A stretch of 58,030 nucleotides of DNA, taken from positions 1 to 58,030 of the forward strand of contig CAMFIG010000008.1 of NCBI GenBank assembly GCA_945952445.1, written 5' to 3'. Positions 1 to 9,493 of this stretch are shown in pieces. The position numbers were made by a program, and so were the translations under genes. The notes under the pieces are model-generated. The model was given only the letters and a program-made list of their open reading frames with translations, did not search any database and was not told the origin of the DNA. How positions within the stretch are numbered: the stretch's first letter is position 1; each line of letters begins with the position of its first letter. This DNA is from an uncultured Chlamydiae bacterium. Its GTDB lineage: Bacteria > Chlamydiota > Chlamydiia > Chlamydiales > Rhabdochlamydiaceae.

Positions 1-290
1 ATGTTCTAGATCTTGGGCTAATTTGTGAATTTATTTTTTTGGAATGGTATTACATGGAGAGCTGACGCCTAAACACAATCCAGGGCCTAAAACGGAGAAA
101 GGCAAATTTCGACAAAAAATGGGCAGTTGGAGACATGGAAGACGATCAAAGGAGGCCGCAGACGAACAACGAGCTATCAGCCTAGTGTTGAAGGAATGCA
201 AATTGTTGTTTCTATTTCCCCCATTACAGGAAAAACGCACTAGACTAAAGCAGAGATTTAATGAAATTTGTCTATGAAAAATGGAAGCGA

Positions 291-364
291 TAGCGGCAGT
301 CGGACTTGAACCAACGACCTACGGATTATGATTCCGTTGCTCTAACCAACTGAGCTATACCGCC
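291..364 (-). tRNA. tRNA-Met (CAU), probably elongator
   Basis: On the minus strand the sequence folds into a cloverleaf: acceptor start GGCGGTA, D-arm AGCTCAGTTGG, anticodon stem ACGGA/TCCGT around a 7-base loop with anticodon CAT, and T-arm GTTGG/CCGAC. It lacks the C1 mismatch and the GGG/CCC anticodon-stem pairs of initiator tRNA, so elongator Met is preferred. A CAU tRNA read as Ile after lysidine modification cannot be excluded without comparing identity elements. The first acceptor pair is G-U. It lies 8 bases downstream of tRNA-fMet and is probably co-transcribed with it. Confidence 0.9.
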
Positions 365-372
365 AAAAAAAA

Positions 373-445
373 TAGCGGGGGAAGGATTCGAACCTCCGGC
401 CTTTGGGTTATGAGCCCAACGAGCTAACCACTGCTCCACCCCGCG
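373..445 (-). tRNA. initiator tRNA-fMet (CAU)
   Basis: The minus-strand sequence begins CGCGGGGTGGAGCAG and has a TTGGG/CCCAA anticodon stem around CTCATAA, giving anticodon CAT. The unpaired first base (C1 opposite T72) and the run of G-C pairs in the anticodon stem are hallmarks of bacterial initiator tRNA. It is the first gene of a two-tRNA unit with the CAU tRNA just downstream, and a good promoter sits 16 bases upstream. Confidence 0.95.
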
Positions 446-460
446 ATAAGCGAAAGCAAG

Positions 461-489
461 ATCTTAGCAAAGAGCCGATTTATCCTCAA
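461..489 (-). promoter_or_regulatory. promoter for the tRNA-fMet/tRNA-Met pair
   Basis: Read on the minus strand there is a TTGAGG -35 box (489-484), a 17-base spacer and a TAAGAT -10 box (466-461), followed 15 bases later by the first base of tRNA-fMet. Both hexamers match the primary sigma factor consensus at four of six positions. The spacing and distance to the tRNA are ideal. Confidence 0.6.
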
Positions 490-520
490 CGACTTCTTAA
501 AAAAAAAGAAAAAAACCATG

Positions 521-1813
521 TTAAGCTTTAAGAAGAGCTTTTTTCAGAAGATAAGGACGGATCTCTTCCCATGTTTTTTGAGTGGAACTAGAGAGTTGTG
601 ATACGAGCTGTTTGCCATGAGTTTTTAACTTTCCTCTTTGGACTTGGTTTTCTAGTACCATTTGCACAGAAGAACAAAGACTCTTTACGTCTACTTGGTA
701 TCCAGCTTCAGCTTTTAGAACCAACTCGACCAAATCCGTCTGCATTTCCATATAAGGACCGAATAGCACTGGAGTTCCTGCTAAAATAGGTTCAAAGATA
801 TTATGGCCTCCTATCCCCTGTCGAAAACTTCCGGCAACAATGGCAAGATCTGCAATTTCATAGCAAGACATCAAGATCCCCATGGCATCAATGAGCACTA
901 CTTGTTCCTTGCCTGTTTTTTCTTCTATTTGAGAATAGCGGATAAAAGAGAGGTTCATATTTTTTAAAAGCTCTGCTACCTCTGTAAAACGCTCGGGATG
1001 GCGAGGGACTAAAAGGATTTTAAAATTTGGATATATTCTCCAAAGAGGAAGGAGCTGTGTTAAAAGCAGCTCTTCTTCTGATCCATGCGTAGAACCTATG
1101 GTAATCACCGGATGAAGGGTTCCGAGTTTTGCTTGCCACTCCTTTTTTTCTAAAGTCGGCATTGCTTCAAAGGGAATATCTAGCTTTGTATTTCCCGTCA
1201 CGTGGATATGAGAAGGGTCTGCGCCTAGATATTGAAAACGTTTTGCGTAACTTTCGTTTTGCACACAAAGACAGTCTATTAACGAAAAAAGCCTGCGAGC
1301 AAAGAAGGGAGCTTTGGATAGCCTTTTACAAGATCTCTCCGAAATTTTGCCGTTGGCAAAACAAATGCTGCAGCCCTTTTTCTTAGCTGTATGGAGGAAA
1401 TTATACCAAAAATCGCTCTCTACAAATACAATAAGATCAGGTTGTAGAGATTGGATGACTCTTTTGGCATTCCAAAGAAAATCAATCGGAAGAAAGAAAA
1501 AGCCATCTGCAGAAGACATGCTCTTTTTGGCTTCTGCATAGCCTGTTTCTGTAGTATTAGAAATAAAAACTTCAGCCTCGGGGTATTCTTTGCGGATTTT
1601 CTCATAGAGAGCCACTGCAGCTTTGGTTTCTCCAAGAGAAACAGCGTGGATCCAAATATGGATTTTTCCAGGAGTTCCGCAAGGAACATGCGCCCAAAAC
1701 TTCTCTTTCCAGCTTTGCTTGTATTTTCCGTGAACCCATCTTTGCCATAGAAGTTTTGGCAAAAAAATGAGGGACAGAAAGACAATGCAAAGCTGATACA
1801 GTAAAAAAAACAT
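521..1813 (-). CDS. waaA: 3-deoxy-D-manno-octulosonic acid (Kdo) transferase
   Basis: 430 aa, normal length for WaaA/KdtA (GseA in Chlamydia). It transfers Kdo from CMP-Kdo to lipid A at the inner face of the cytoplasmic membrane. An N-terminal hydrophobic segment (about residues 1-20) anchors it. The N-terminal GT-B half carries HAVSLGETKAA with the catalytic Glu, then FVESDFWYNF and NGKISERS; the C-terminal half has GSTHGSEEE and GGHNIFEPI for the donor. Chlamydial homologues can add several Kdo residues; how many this one adds cannot be read from sequence. Its ATG directly follows the leuS stop codon (TAG-ATG), so the two are surely one operon, an order also known in Chlamydia. Confidence 0.95.
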   Translation of the reverse strand: MFFLLYQLCIVFLSLIFLPKLLWQRWVHGKYKQSWKEKFWAHVPCGTPGKIHIWIHAVSLGETKAAVALYEKIRKEYPEAEVFISNTTETGYAEAKKSMSSADGFFFLPIDFLWNAKRVIQSLQPDLIVFVESDFWYNFLHTAKKKGCSICFANGKISERSCKRLSKAPFFARRLFSLIDCLCVQNESYAKRFQYLGADPSHIHVTGNTKLDIPFEAMPTLEKKEWQAKLGTLHPVITIGSTHGSEEELLLTQLLPLWRIYPNFKILLVPRHPERFTEVAELLKNMNLSFIRYSQIEEKTGKEQVVLIDAMGILMSCYEIADLAIVAGSFRQGIGGHNIFEPILAGTPVLFGPYMEMQTDLVELVLKAEAGYQVDVKSLCSSVQMVLENQVQRGKLKTHGKQLVSQLSSSTQKTWEEIRPYLLKKALLKA

Positions 1814-4390
1814 CTACGTCACAACTATGTTTATCAACTTTCCTGGGACAAAAACCACTTTTTGGATTTGTCCTGTTAGGTATTTGGCAACAGGAGGCTG
1901 TGCTTTCATGAAGGCAACAACCTCTTCTTGCCCCATTTCTTTCGGAAGCAGCCATTTTCCTCTTAGCTTTCCATTTACCTGAGCCACATACAGTATGCTA
2001 TCGTCTTCTAAGTACTTAGGATCTATTTTCGGATAAGGAAGATAGGTCAATGATTCTTTCTCCCCCAAAGCCTGCCAGGCTTCTTCTGCAATGTGCGGAG
2101 CAAAAGGGTAAAGAATTTGAGTGAACATTTGCAAGCCTTTGCGAGGATATCGAGGCAATGCAGAAAAGCCATTCATAAACTCCATCATTTTAGCAATCGC
2201 TGTATTGAATTGAAGAGAAGCTATATCTTGCTCAACAGCATACACAACGCGGTGCACGAGACGCATTGCTTCATCCTCTTCTTCTTCCGATATTTTGTCA
2301 GAATGGACCAGATCAAAAAACCGATTTAAAAACCGCTTGCAACCATTTACAGCATCGGTATTCCACTGTTTTTCTTTATCAAATGGCCCCATGAACATCT
2401 CATACAAACGAAGAGAATCAGCCCCATATTCCTCGAGCATCTCATCGGGAGTCACACCATTGAGTTTTGATTTGGACATTTTTTCAATTTGGGCAGATAA
2501 CTCTTCTTCTGTACCCATATGATAGTACTTGCCATTTTCTTCTATAACTTCTTCCGGAGGAACATATCCCCCATTTTTTCTTTGGTATGCCTTGGCTATG
2601 ACAAGTCCTTGGTTACGCAAAGTCTGAAAAGGCTCTCTTGTGCTGACAAGTCCGCAATCATACAATACCTTATGCCAAAAACGGGCATAGAGCAAATGAA
2701 GAACCGCATGCTCAACCCCTCCTACATATAGATCTACTGGCATCCAATATTTTTCCGCTTCTCGATCCCAAGCTTCTTTATCATTCAAAGGGTCGCAAAA
2801 TCGCAAGTAGTACCAGCAAGAACCTGCCCACTGAGGCATAGTGTTTGTCTCTCTCGTAGCTTTTTTGCCTGTCTTTGTATCAATGATTTCTACCCAATCT
2901 CTTGCTGCGGCAAGGGGGCTTTCTCCTGTTGCTGCAGGCTTGTAATGGGTAAGTTGCGGAGGACACAAAGGGAGCTCTTGCACATCTAAAACCCTCTTGC
3001 TTCCATCTTCAAAGTGGAGGATAGGAAAAGGCTCTCCCCAATATCTTTGCCGAGAAAAGAGCCAGTCTCTGAGCTTATAGCTAACGGTAGCTTCTCCATG
3101 ACCTGTTTTTTCAAGCCAGCTAGAGATCACTTTCTTAGCTTCGGAAACATTAAGACCTTCTAAAGAGACATCTTCCCGAGAGCTATGGATCATAGTTCCC
3201 TCTTGAGTCCAACAGCTTTCTCCAGAAAGGACAGCAACTCTCACATCGGCAGAAGATAACCCTTCTGGTATTTGTTCTTCCCCTTTTGAAAAGTCAGGAT
3301 CGATAACAGCTTTTATCGGAAGGTGGAATTGCTTTGCAAAAGCAAAGTCTCTTTCATCATGTGCCGGCACAGCCATGATGGCCCCGGTTCCATAATGCAT
3401 GAGAACATAGTCGGAAATCCAAATAGGGATCGGAGCTTCTGTTGCAGGGTTGAAAGCATAAGCTCCTGTCCACACTCCTGTTTTTTCTTTGCTAAGATCC
3501 GTTCTTTCTAAATCGCTTTTAGAGGAGATTTTCTTCTTATATTCCTCTACTGCAGATTTCTGGACATCACTAACGATAGAAAAAAGTAGAGGATGCTCAG
3601 GTGCCAATACCATATATGTTGCACCAAAAAGAGTGTGAGGGCATGTTGTAAAAACAGGGATTGCTGTTTTTGTGTTCATCTCTCGAAAAACGATCCTTGC
3701 TCCTTCACTTCTGCCAATCCAGTTGGTCTGCAATCGCTTTAAATGATCCGGCCAATCCAGTAAATCCAGATCTTGGAGCAATTGATCCGCATACTCGGTG
3801 ATCTTTAATATCCATTGTCTAAGAGGCCGCCTTTCGATTGCATATCCTCCTTCTTTCGATTTCCCCCCTTCCACCTCTTCATTGGCAAGAACGGTCCCTA
3901 AAGCAGGACAAAAATTCACCATTACCTCTGCCTCATAAGCAAGGCCCCTTTCGTAGAGCTTTGTAAAAATCCACTGAGTCCACTTATAGTACTTTGGATC
4001 GCTCGTCGCAAATTCTCGGCTCCAATCATAGCTCAATCCCAGAGATTTAAGTTGCCTGCGGTATGTGTTGATGTTTTTTTCTGTAGTCTCAGCAGGATGG
4101 GTCCCTGTCCGGATGGCATATTGCTCTGCAGGAAGGCCAAAACTATCCCATCCCATAGGGTGAAGAACATTGAAGCCCTTTTGTCTTTTATAGCGAGCAA
4201 TGATATCTGTGGCTGTATATCCTGTTACATGCCCTACGTGAAGGCCCGCCCCTGAAGGATAAGGGAACATGTCGAGTATATAGTATTTAGGTTTTGATGG
4301 ATCCACTTCAGCTCGGAATATCTCTCGATCTTCCCAGAATTTCTGCCACTTCTGTTCGATTCTTTGGTGATCATATCGGGGCTTTTCCAT
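1814..4390 (-). CDS. leuS: leucyl-tRNA synthetase
   Basis: 858 aa, usual length for bacterial LeuRS, a cytosolic class Ia synthetase charging tRNA-Leu. Visible in order: the HIGH-type motif as HVGH within YPSGAGLHVGHV near residue 50, the CP1 editing insert (TCPHTLFGATYMVLAPEHP and the GTGAIMAVPAHDERD segment), the signature KMSKSKLNG near residue 615, and a C-terminal anticodon-binding part ending in the small LeuRS-specific domain (NGKLRGKW). It is upstream of, and abutting, waaA. Intact, no oddities. Confidence 0.98.
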   Translation of the reverse strand: MEKPRYDHQRIEQKWQKFWEDREIFRAEVDPSKPKYYILDMFPYPSGAGLHVGHVTGYTATDIIARYKRQKGFNVLHPMGWDSFGLPAEQYAIRTGTHPAETTEKNINTYRRQLKSLGLSYDWSREFATSDPKYYKWTQWIFTKLYERGLAYEAEVMVNFCPALGTVLANEEVEGGKSKEGGYAIERRPLRQWILKITEYADQLLQDLDLLDWPDHLKRLQTNWIGRSEGARIVFREMNTKTAIPVFTTCPHTLFGATYMVLAPEHPLLFSIVSDVQKSAVEEYKKKISSKSDLERTDLSKEKTGVWTGAYAFNPATEAPIPIWISDYVLMHYGTGAIMAVPAHDERDFAFAKQFHLPIKAVIDPDFSKGEEQIPEGLSSADVRVAVLSGESCWTQEGTMIHSSREDVSLEGLNVSEAKKVISSWLEKTGHGEATVSYKLRDWLFSRQRYWGEPFPILHFEDGSKRVLDVQELPLCPPQLTHYKPAATGESPLAAARDWVEIIDTKTGKKATRETNTMPQWAGSCWYYLRFCDPLNDKEAWDREAEKYWMPVDLYVGGVEHAVLHLLYARFWHKVLYDCGLVSTREPFQTLRNQGLVIAKAYQRKNGGYVPPEEVIEENGKYYHMGTEEELSAQIEKMSKSKLNGVTPDEMLEEYGADSLRLYEMFMGPFDKEKQWNTDAVNGCKRFLNRFFDLVHSDKISEEEEDEAMRLVHRVVYAVEQDIASLQFNTAIAKMMEFMNGFSALPRYPRKGLQMFTQILYPFAPHIAEEAWQALGEKESLTYLPYPKIDPKYLEDDSILYVAQVNGKLRGKWLLPKEMGQEEVVAFMKAQPPVAKYLTGQIQKVVFVPGKLINIVVT

Positions 4391-4474
4391 AAGAATTTCT
4401 CTTTGCTTTTTATTCTTTAAAAGCCCAAATCATAACAAGAAAACCCAATTAAAGCGAAGAAGACTTTCTTTTCT

Positions 4475-5164
4475 CTAACAGGCTTTTTGCCAATGGCGAA
4501 TTGTCTCAGAAGAAATATAGGAACCCCCTTCTTTTCGAGCGATATCCAGCAGAGTCTTTTGAAGGGCTTGGGCATATTCCTTGCATCCCAATGCGTTTAA
4601 AGAACTCATGATACGAGTCATGCGCAAGAAATTATGATGACCTGGAGTAGAATACAGCCACACCTGCGCTCTTATAGAAAATGCAGCAGAGCGCGTAATC
4701 TGCTTTGTTTGTGGATCTTGAACTAATCCATAAAAACGAAGCATTCTAGCAAAAGCTTCGAGAAGGTTTTTGCGAAGAGTGGGATCTTTGGTAAAAGAGG
4801 CTTTCACTTCAGACGTAAGAACGGGCGCACAAGGATCCACAGAACTATTAACCTCTAAAGGAAACAACCATTGAATGTAGTTGTGCACATCTTCTAGTTG
4901 CTGATCGTTCCATTGCAGAATTTGCGCTCTTGTATAGCCATGCCGATTCGGGATCTCATCTTGATAAAAACGGATGATCTCCGAGTAAAATCCAGGATTT
5001 CGAATTGGCTGTATATTTTGCATTCCAATCCATTTTTGGATATGGGACAGTATCTGCTGAAAAATCCTCTCCACCTTCTGAATTAAAGAAGAAATCCTGT
5101 GCTGGATGCAGTCTACAGAAATCGCAGAATGGGTCTTTGCAGAAACGCGCAACGCCATAAACAC
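4475..5164 (-). CDS. protein with opioid growth factor receptor (OGFr)-like domain
   Basis: 229 aa. Residues about 60-210 match the OGFr_N pattern: RFYQDEIPN near 65-73, HNYIQWLFP at 94-102, then LTSEVKASF, LRKNLLEAFARMLRFYG and HHNFLRMTRI at 176-185, ending in LNALG. This all-alpha domain was named from an animal nuclear-envelope-associated receptor and also occurs in scattered bacteria; its bacterial function is unknown. The first 50 residues are helical and basic. There is no signal peptide or membrane segment. It stands alone between leuS and a divergent gene. A role as a secreted effector is possible but only inferred. The start could also be the second Met, two codons later. Confidence 0.75.
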   Translation of the reverse strand: MFMALRVSAKTHSAISVDCIQHRISSLIQKVERIFQQILSHIQKWIGMQNIQPIRNPGFYSEIIRFYQDEIPNRHGYTRAQILQWNDQQLEDVHNYIQWLFPLEVNSSVDPCAPVLTSEVKASFTKDPTLRKNLLEAFARMLRFYGLVQDPQTKQITRSAAFSIRAQVWLYSTPGHHNFLRMTRIMSSLNALGCKEYAQALQKTLLDIARKEGGSYISSETIRHWQKAC

Positions 5165-5320
5165 CTCTAAATAACCGGCCTATATTATCAAAATAACTAT
5201 ATTAAAATCCATCTGAAACAAAACCTTTAAATTCTCCCCCTGTTTTTGATTGTCATAAAAAAATCAATGCATTATCCTAGCCATTACAGGAAAAATCTTT
5301 TTACTCTCAGATAGAAAATT

Positions 5321-6757
5321 ATGGTCAGCAGTTTATTAGAACCGTCAGTGCATCGAAAAAATAAAATTAGTCTTACAGACTATAACTATCAAAAAGACAT
5401 TGAAAATCGTCTACTGATGGCGCAATTTACTTCAGAAGACCTAAAGGTGTTAGAAGAAATTTTATATAGCTCTATTCAGATCCCCTTGAAAAAGCTCTCA
5501 AAAAATACAGAAATTGAGGAAAAAGATCTTCTTCTCATCCTGCAAAGACTCAGTAAAACCGGCCTTTTTTCCTTTGATGCAGACTCTATCATTGTCGACA
5601 AAGAAATGCGGAAGTATTTTGAATCTCAGATTCTTAAATTCGAAGAGGATTTTGAGCCCGGCATGGAATTCCTCCAAAGCCTGCTTCGGAAAGTGCCAAT
5701 CCATATTCTTCCTGTCTGGTATTCTATCCCCCGCTCTTCTAATAACATCTTCGATTCTTTAGTGGAAAAGTATTTGACAACTCCCCTCCTTTTCCAACGA
5801 TACATCATGGAACTCAATTTGGGTGAACCCATATTGAAAAGCATTATTGAAGAAACATACCAAGCTGAAAACTTTGAGCTTTCTGCAGAATACATCATGT
5901 CCAAGTATCAGATATCTCGAGAACTCTTCGAAGAATACATGCTGCATTTAGAGTTTAGTTTTGTCTGCTGTTTGGGCTATCGCAAAAAAGGCAATCGCTG
6001 GGAAGAGGTCATCACCCCATTCCAAGAATGGAAAGACTACCTTTCATTCATTCGAGGATCTGAAACAACTTCTATCCAGAATATAGACCAAATTCAGCCA
6101 AGGCGTCCGGAAGATTTTTCTTTTGTTCTTGATCTTTCTACCCTTTTGGAAAAAGCGAAGAAAAAACCAATCCCTTTAGAGACGACTCCCAGTGGGTGGA
6201 TAATCCCTGAAAAAGGAATCCTCTCTTCTTTTGCAGGGATGAATACGGATCCCGGTTTTTACGAACCATATTTCCATCATATGATCGCTAAAGCTAAACT
6301 CTTAAGGCTTATCGATGTCTCATCTGATAAACTGCGTCTGTTAGAAGCGGCTCACGAGTGGCTTAATCTGCGGCCAGACAATCAGGCGCTCTATTTTTAT
6401 CGCCATCCAATGAACAAGATTTTGAACGATAAAATCCCTCTTCATCTATGTTCAGAAAAAACGATCCGCGAAGCAGAGAAAAGCATAGTCCGCGTCTTAC
6501 ATAAAGGATGGGTCTATTTCGAAGAGTTTTTCAAAGGAGTCCATGTAGCTTTAAATGATGAGTCTGCGATCGTCTTAAAAAAAACAGGGAAAACCTGGAA
6601 ATATACCATTCCGCAATACTCTTCAGAAGAGACTCAATTCATCCGATCTACAATACTAGAATGGCTTTTTGAAGCAGGTATTGTGCAACCAGGTATGCTA
6701 AACGGTAAAGAATGTTTTCGTGTTACAGCATTAGGCCAAGCTCTTTTTGCTAGATAA
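5321..6757 (+). CDS. conserved hypothetical protein, winged-helix-like segments
   Basis: 478 aa, soluble, no signal peptide. I do not recognise the family with certainty. The text is rich in helical stretches with winged-helix character: an early segment around KDLLLILQRLSKTGLFSFD and a C-terminal one, FIRSTILEWLFEAGIVQPG followed by FRVTALGQALF. The latter resembles the helicase-associated (XPB/Ssl2 N-terminal-like) domains of bacterial proteins, but no helicase motor motifs are present. It precedes smpB by 24 bases, so it probably heads the smpB transcription unit. A nucleic-acid-related role is an inference. Confidence 0.7.
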   Translation: MVSSLLEPSVHRKNKISLTDYNYQKDIENRLLMAQFTSEDLKVLEEILYSSIQIPLKKLSKNTEIEEKDLLLILQRLSKTGLFSFDADSIIVDKEMRKYFESQILKFEEDFEPGMEFLQSLLRKVPIHILPVWYSIPRSSNNIFDSLVEKYLTTPLLFQRYIMELNLGEPILKSIIEETYQAENFELSAEYIMSKYQISRELFEEYMLHLEFSFVCCLGYRKKGNRWEEVITPFQEWKDYLSFIRGSETTSIQNIDQIQPRRPEDFSFVLDLSTLLEKAKKKPIPLETTPSGWIIPEKGILSSFAGMNTDPGFYEPYFHHMIAKAKLLRLIDVSSDKLRLLEAAHEWLNLRPDNQALYFYRHPMNKILNDKIPLHLCSEKTIREAEKSIVRVLHKGWVYFEEFFKGVHVALNDESAIVLKKTGKTWKYTIPQYSSEETQFIRSTILEWLFEAGIVQPGMLNGKECFRVTALGQALFAR

Positions 6758-6781
6758 TCCTCTTCAACCCAAAGGTCTGAC

Positions 6782-7246
6782 ATGTCTAAGCAACGCGAAG
6801 GAGAGCTCGTTTCAAATCGCCGAGCATTTCATGATTATGAGATTCTAGAATCTTTGGAAGCAGGAATCATTCTGCAAGGCACAGAAATCAAGTCTTTGCG
6901 AGAGCATGGAGGAAACTTGCAGGATGCTTATGTTATTATATCCAATTATAAAGTCTTTCTCAAAAATGCATCGATCGCTCCATATCGATTTGGAAATATC
7001 CACAATCATGAAGAAAAAAGAGACAGAGAACTCCTTTTGCATAAACGAGAAATTCTCAAACTCAAAGAAGTTTCAGAACAAAAGGGTTTAACGCTGATTC
7101 CTCTTGCTTTGTACCTCAAAAAAGGGAAAGTCAAAGTCAAAGTAGGCATTGCTAAAGGGAAAAAAGCACATGACAAAAGAGCTGCTCTTAAAGAAAAGGA
7201 ACATAAAAAAGCTATAGACCGAGCTCTCAAAGGTCGCGAGGAATAG
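6782..7246 (+). CDS. smpB: SsrA (tmRNA)-binding protein
   Basis: 154 aa, the family length. SmpB binds tmRNA and brings it to stalled ribosomes for trans-translation. Family signatures are clear: [41 protein letters not shown] and the basic C-terminal tail with [15 protein letters not shown] that mimics mRNA in the decoding centre. It is followed by its own spacer with a strong promoter for dnaN. The smpB-dnaN-recF order is also seen in Chlamydia. Confidence 0.97.
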   Translation: MSKQREGELVSNRRAFHDYEILESLEAGIILQGTEIKSLREHGGNLQDAYVIISNYKVFLKNASIAPYRFGNIHNHEEKRDRELLLHKREILKLKEVSEQKGLTLIPLALYLKKGKVKVKVGIAKGKKAHDKRAALKEKEHKKAIDRALKGREE

Positions 7247-7249
7247 TAT

Positions 7250-7278
7250 TTGACGTTGCAAAACAATTCGATTATTCT
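7250..7278 (+). promoter_or_regulatory. promoter for dnaN-recF
   Basis: TTGACG (7250-7255), exactly 17 bases, then TATTCT (7273-7278). Both hexamers match the primary-sigma consensus at five of six positions. It lies just after the smpB stop and 45 bases before the dnaN ATG, so dnaN-recF probably have their own start in addition to any read-through from smpB. Confidence 0.7.
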
Positions 7279-7323
7279 TAGCTGAAAAAGCATGTAAGGC
7301 GACGCAGAGGAGCGTTTTAATCT

Positions 7324-8424
7324 ATGAAAATCGTAATCTCTAGACTAGAGTTAGTCTCTCTTATCAATAAAATCCAAAATGTAGTGCCCTCCAAACCTTC
7401 CACCCCAATTATCGGCAATGTTTTACTGGAAGCTTTCCAAGATCAGATCGTCTTAAGCGCTACAGATTTGGCGTTGAGCATCCGAGCTTATACCTCAGCT
7501 CAAGTACTCGAGGAAGGCGGCATGGTAATCCCCACACGCCATTTTTTTCCTCTTGTCAAGGAGCTGACTGCTCCATATATTGAATTGCATACAATCACTC
7601 CAGAAATTGCCCTCATCCATGCAGGATCTTCTCAATTTAAAATATATGGAATGCGACGGGAAGAATTCCCTGAATTCCCACAAATGCCTGATGCTATTTC
7701 TTTCTCCATGCCGTCTGCAAGACTCAAAGAGATGCTCACAAAGACTTCTTTTGCTGCAGCCAATGGAGACACGCGTTATTTTTTAAATGGCATCCTCTTG
7801 CGCAATGAAGGCCTCTCAACGACCTTGATAGGAACAAATGGAAAGAGACTTGCTAAAATTGTGACACAATTTCAGGAACCCTTAGCTTCTCAAGGAGAAT
7901 ATATTCTTCCCATGAAGGCTGTAGATGAGATCATACGTCTCTTAGATCCCAAAGAAGAAATGGTCAAAATTTCCATGACCCAAGATAAAATCTGCCTAGA
8001 AACCGGAGCTGTTACGCTGATCGCAAAATTAATGCCCGGCGAATATCCCGATGTCAGCTGGATTATTCCTAAACAAAAACACAATCCCGTTCAAGTACAC
8101 AGGGAAGAATTAATCTCTTTGCTTCGACAAGTAGCTCTGTTCATCACAGAAGAAAGGTCTTCTGTCCGATTCTCTTTTGCCCCTGGAGAGCTGCAATTGT
8201 CCGTTGCAAATGGAGGCCTTGGCGAAGGAAAGGTCCACATGCCTTTAAACTATCAAGGGAAAGAGGTATCTGTCGCATTTAATCCGCACTTTGTATTAGA
8301 TGCTTTAAAACATACCAAAGATGAAACCATTACCTTCGATTTTTCCGATTCTTATAACCCTGGAGTCATCACAGATTCCTCCGATGCGCTTTTTGTCGTG
8401 ATGCCTATGCGTCTGGAAGGATAA
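7324..8424 (+). CDS. dnaN: DNA polymerase III beta subunit (sliding clamp)
   Basis: 366 aa, typical for DnaN. The dimeric ring holds the replicative polymerase on DNA. Three clamp domains can be followed: N-terminal VVPSKPSTPIIGNVLLEA, central FAAANGDTRYFLNGILL, and the third with HFVLDALKH and the C-terminal VMPMRLEG, the usual VMPMR ending that forms part of the protein-binding cleft. recF starts 4 bases downstream. Intact. Confidence 0.98.
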   Translation: MKIVISRLELVSLINKIQNVVPSKPSTPIIGNVLLEAFQDQIVLSATDLALSIRAYTSAQVLEEGGMVIPTRHFFPLVKELTAPYIELHTITPEIALIHAGSSQFKIYGMRREEFPEFPQMPDAISFSMPSARLKEMLTKTSFAAANGDTRYFLNGILLRNEGLSTTLIGTNGKRLAKIVTQFQEPLASQGEYILPMKAVDEIIRLLDPKEEMVKISMTQDKICLETGAVTLIAKLMPGEYPDVSWIIPKQKHNPVQVHREELISLLRQVALFITEERSSVRFSFAPGELQLSVANGGLGEGKVHMPLNYQGKEVSVAFNPHFVLDALKHTKDETITFDFSDSYNPGVITDSSDALFVVMPMRLEG

Positions 8425-8428
8425 GTTC

Positions 8429-9493
8429 ATGCAGCTCCAAAAATTGGTTCTATCCCATTTTCGGAGCTATACGCACCAGGAAATCGAATTTTCTCCAAAC
8501 GTAAATTGCTTCCAAGGTCTCAATGCAGAAGGTAAGACCAATCTTTTAGAAGCGATTTACGTCTTATCAACTGGGAAATCGTTTCGAACTCATTCTTTGC
8601 AAGATCTCATCCAGAATGGGGCTTCTCGGTTTGACTTGGAAGCTACTTTTGTAAAAGAAGGGATCTCTCAAACTCTCACCCTCTCTTTTGATGGCAAGCT
8701 GCGCAAAATTACCCACTATCAAACCACCTATCACAGCTTTCTTCCGCTTTTAGGCTTGCTGCCTTGTATATTGTTAGCTCCGGAAGATATTGCAATTCTT
8801 TCTTCCTCTCCTTCTGAGAGAAGACGTTTTCTCGACATCCATCTTGCTCAAACAGATCCTCTTTATGTCCGTTACCTAGCTCGATACCATAAAGCAATGA
8901 AACAAAGAAATATCCTCCTAAAAAACAAAGAAGAAAAAACTTTGTCTCCTTGGGAGCAAATCATGGCGGAGTCCGCATTGTATCTTATGCAAAAAAGAGC
9001 TGATCTTATAGAAAAATTGCAAAAACCGGCTCAAAGCTTTGTATCGACTTTATCTGATCTTTCAGAACATCTTTCTATCGAATATAAACCCTCTCTACTC
9101 CCCTCTCTTACACAGTCTGGTTATATGGATCAATGGGAAAAATCGAGGAAAAAAGAATGGATTCTTGGCAGTACAAACATAGGTCCTCATCGAGATGATC
9201 TTTTCTTCCATCTTAACCAAAAAGAAGCTCGTGTTTTCTGTAGCGAGGGGCAGAAACGGTGCTGTATTGCAGCGCTCCGCCTTGCAGAGTGGGAGCTCTT
9301 TTGCGAACACTTTGACTCCCCTCCACTTTTAGGGATTGACGATTTCGGCATCCATTTAGACCCTAAGCGCTCTGAAAAATTCGCTTCTTTTCTGTCGCGT
9401 GGAGGTCAGGTATTTTTAACAGCCCCCACATTTTCTGAAAATATTTTCCCCTCAGCGCAGATATTCCAAGTCCATCAAGGCTCTGTACTATAG
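8429..9493 (+). CDS. recF: DNA replication and repair protein RecF
   Basis: 354 aa, SMC-like ABC ATPase that helps load RecA at gaps. Walker A is GLNAEGKT at residues 30-37, the N-terminal LVLSHFRSY is typical, the signature region follows ARVFCSEGQKRCC, and Walker B is LLGIDDFGIHLD. It is separated from dnaN by only 4 bases. Its last 19 bases overlap the 3' end of pgi on the opposite strand. Confidence 0.97.
   Translation: MQLQKLVLSHFRSYTHQEIEFSPNVNCFQGLNAEGKTNLLEAIYVLSTGKSFRTHSLQDLIQNGASRFDLEATFVKEGISQTLTLSFDGKLRKITHYQTTYHSFLPLLGLLPCILLAPEDIAILSSSPSERRRFLDIHLAQTDPLYVRYLARYHKAMKQRNILLKNKEEKTLSPWEQIMAESALYLMQKRADLIEKLQKPAQSFVSTLSDLSEHLSIEYKPSLLPSLTQSGYMDQWEKSRKKEWILGSTNIGPHRDDLFFHLNQKEARVFCSEGQKRCCIAALRLAEWELFCEHFDSPPLLGIDDFGIHLDPKRSEKFASFLSRGGQVFLTAPTFSENIFPSAQIFQVHQGSVL

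Noticed and set aside
31-277. Overlapping frames of 69 aa (minus) and 77 aa (plus) at the window start
   Set aside because: Neither has a ribosome site, a recognisable motif or a known neighbour relation; the region may be non-coding or the edge of something outside the window.
490-534. Terminator after waaA formed by CTTCTTAAA and TTTAAGAAG
   Set aside because: The arms are short, A+T-only apart from ends, and the loop contains the T run, so the geometry is wrong for termination.
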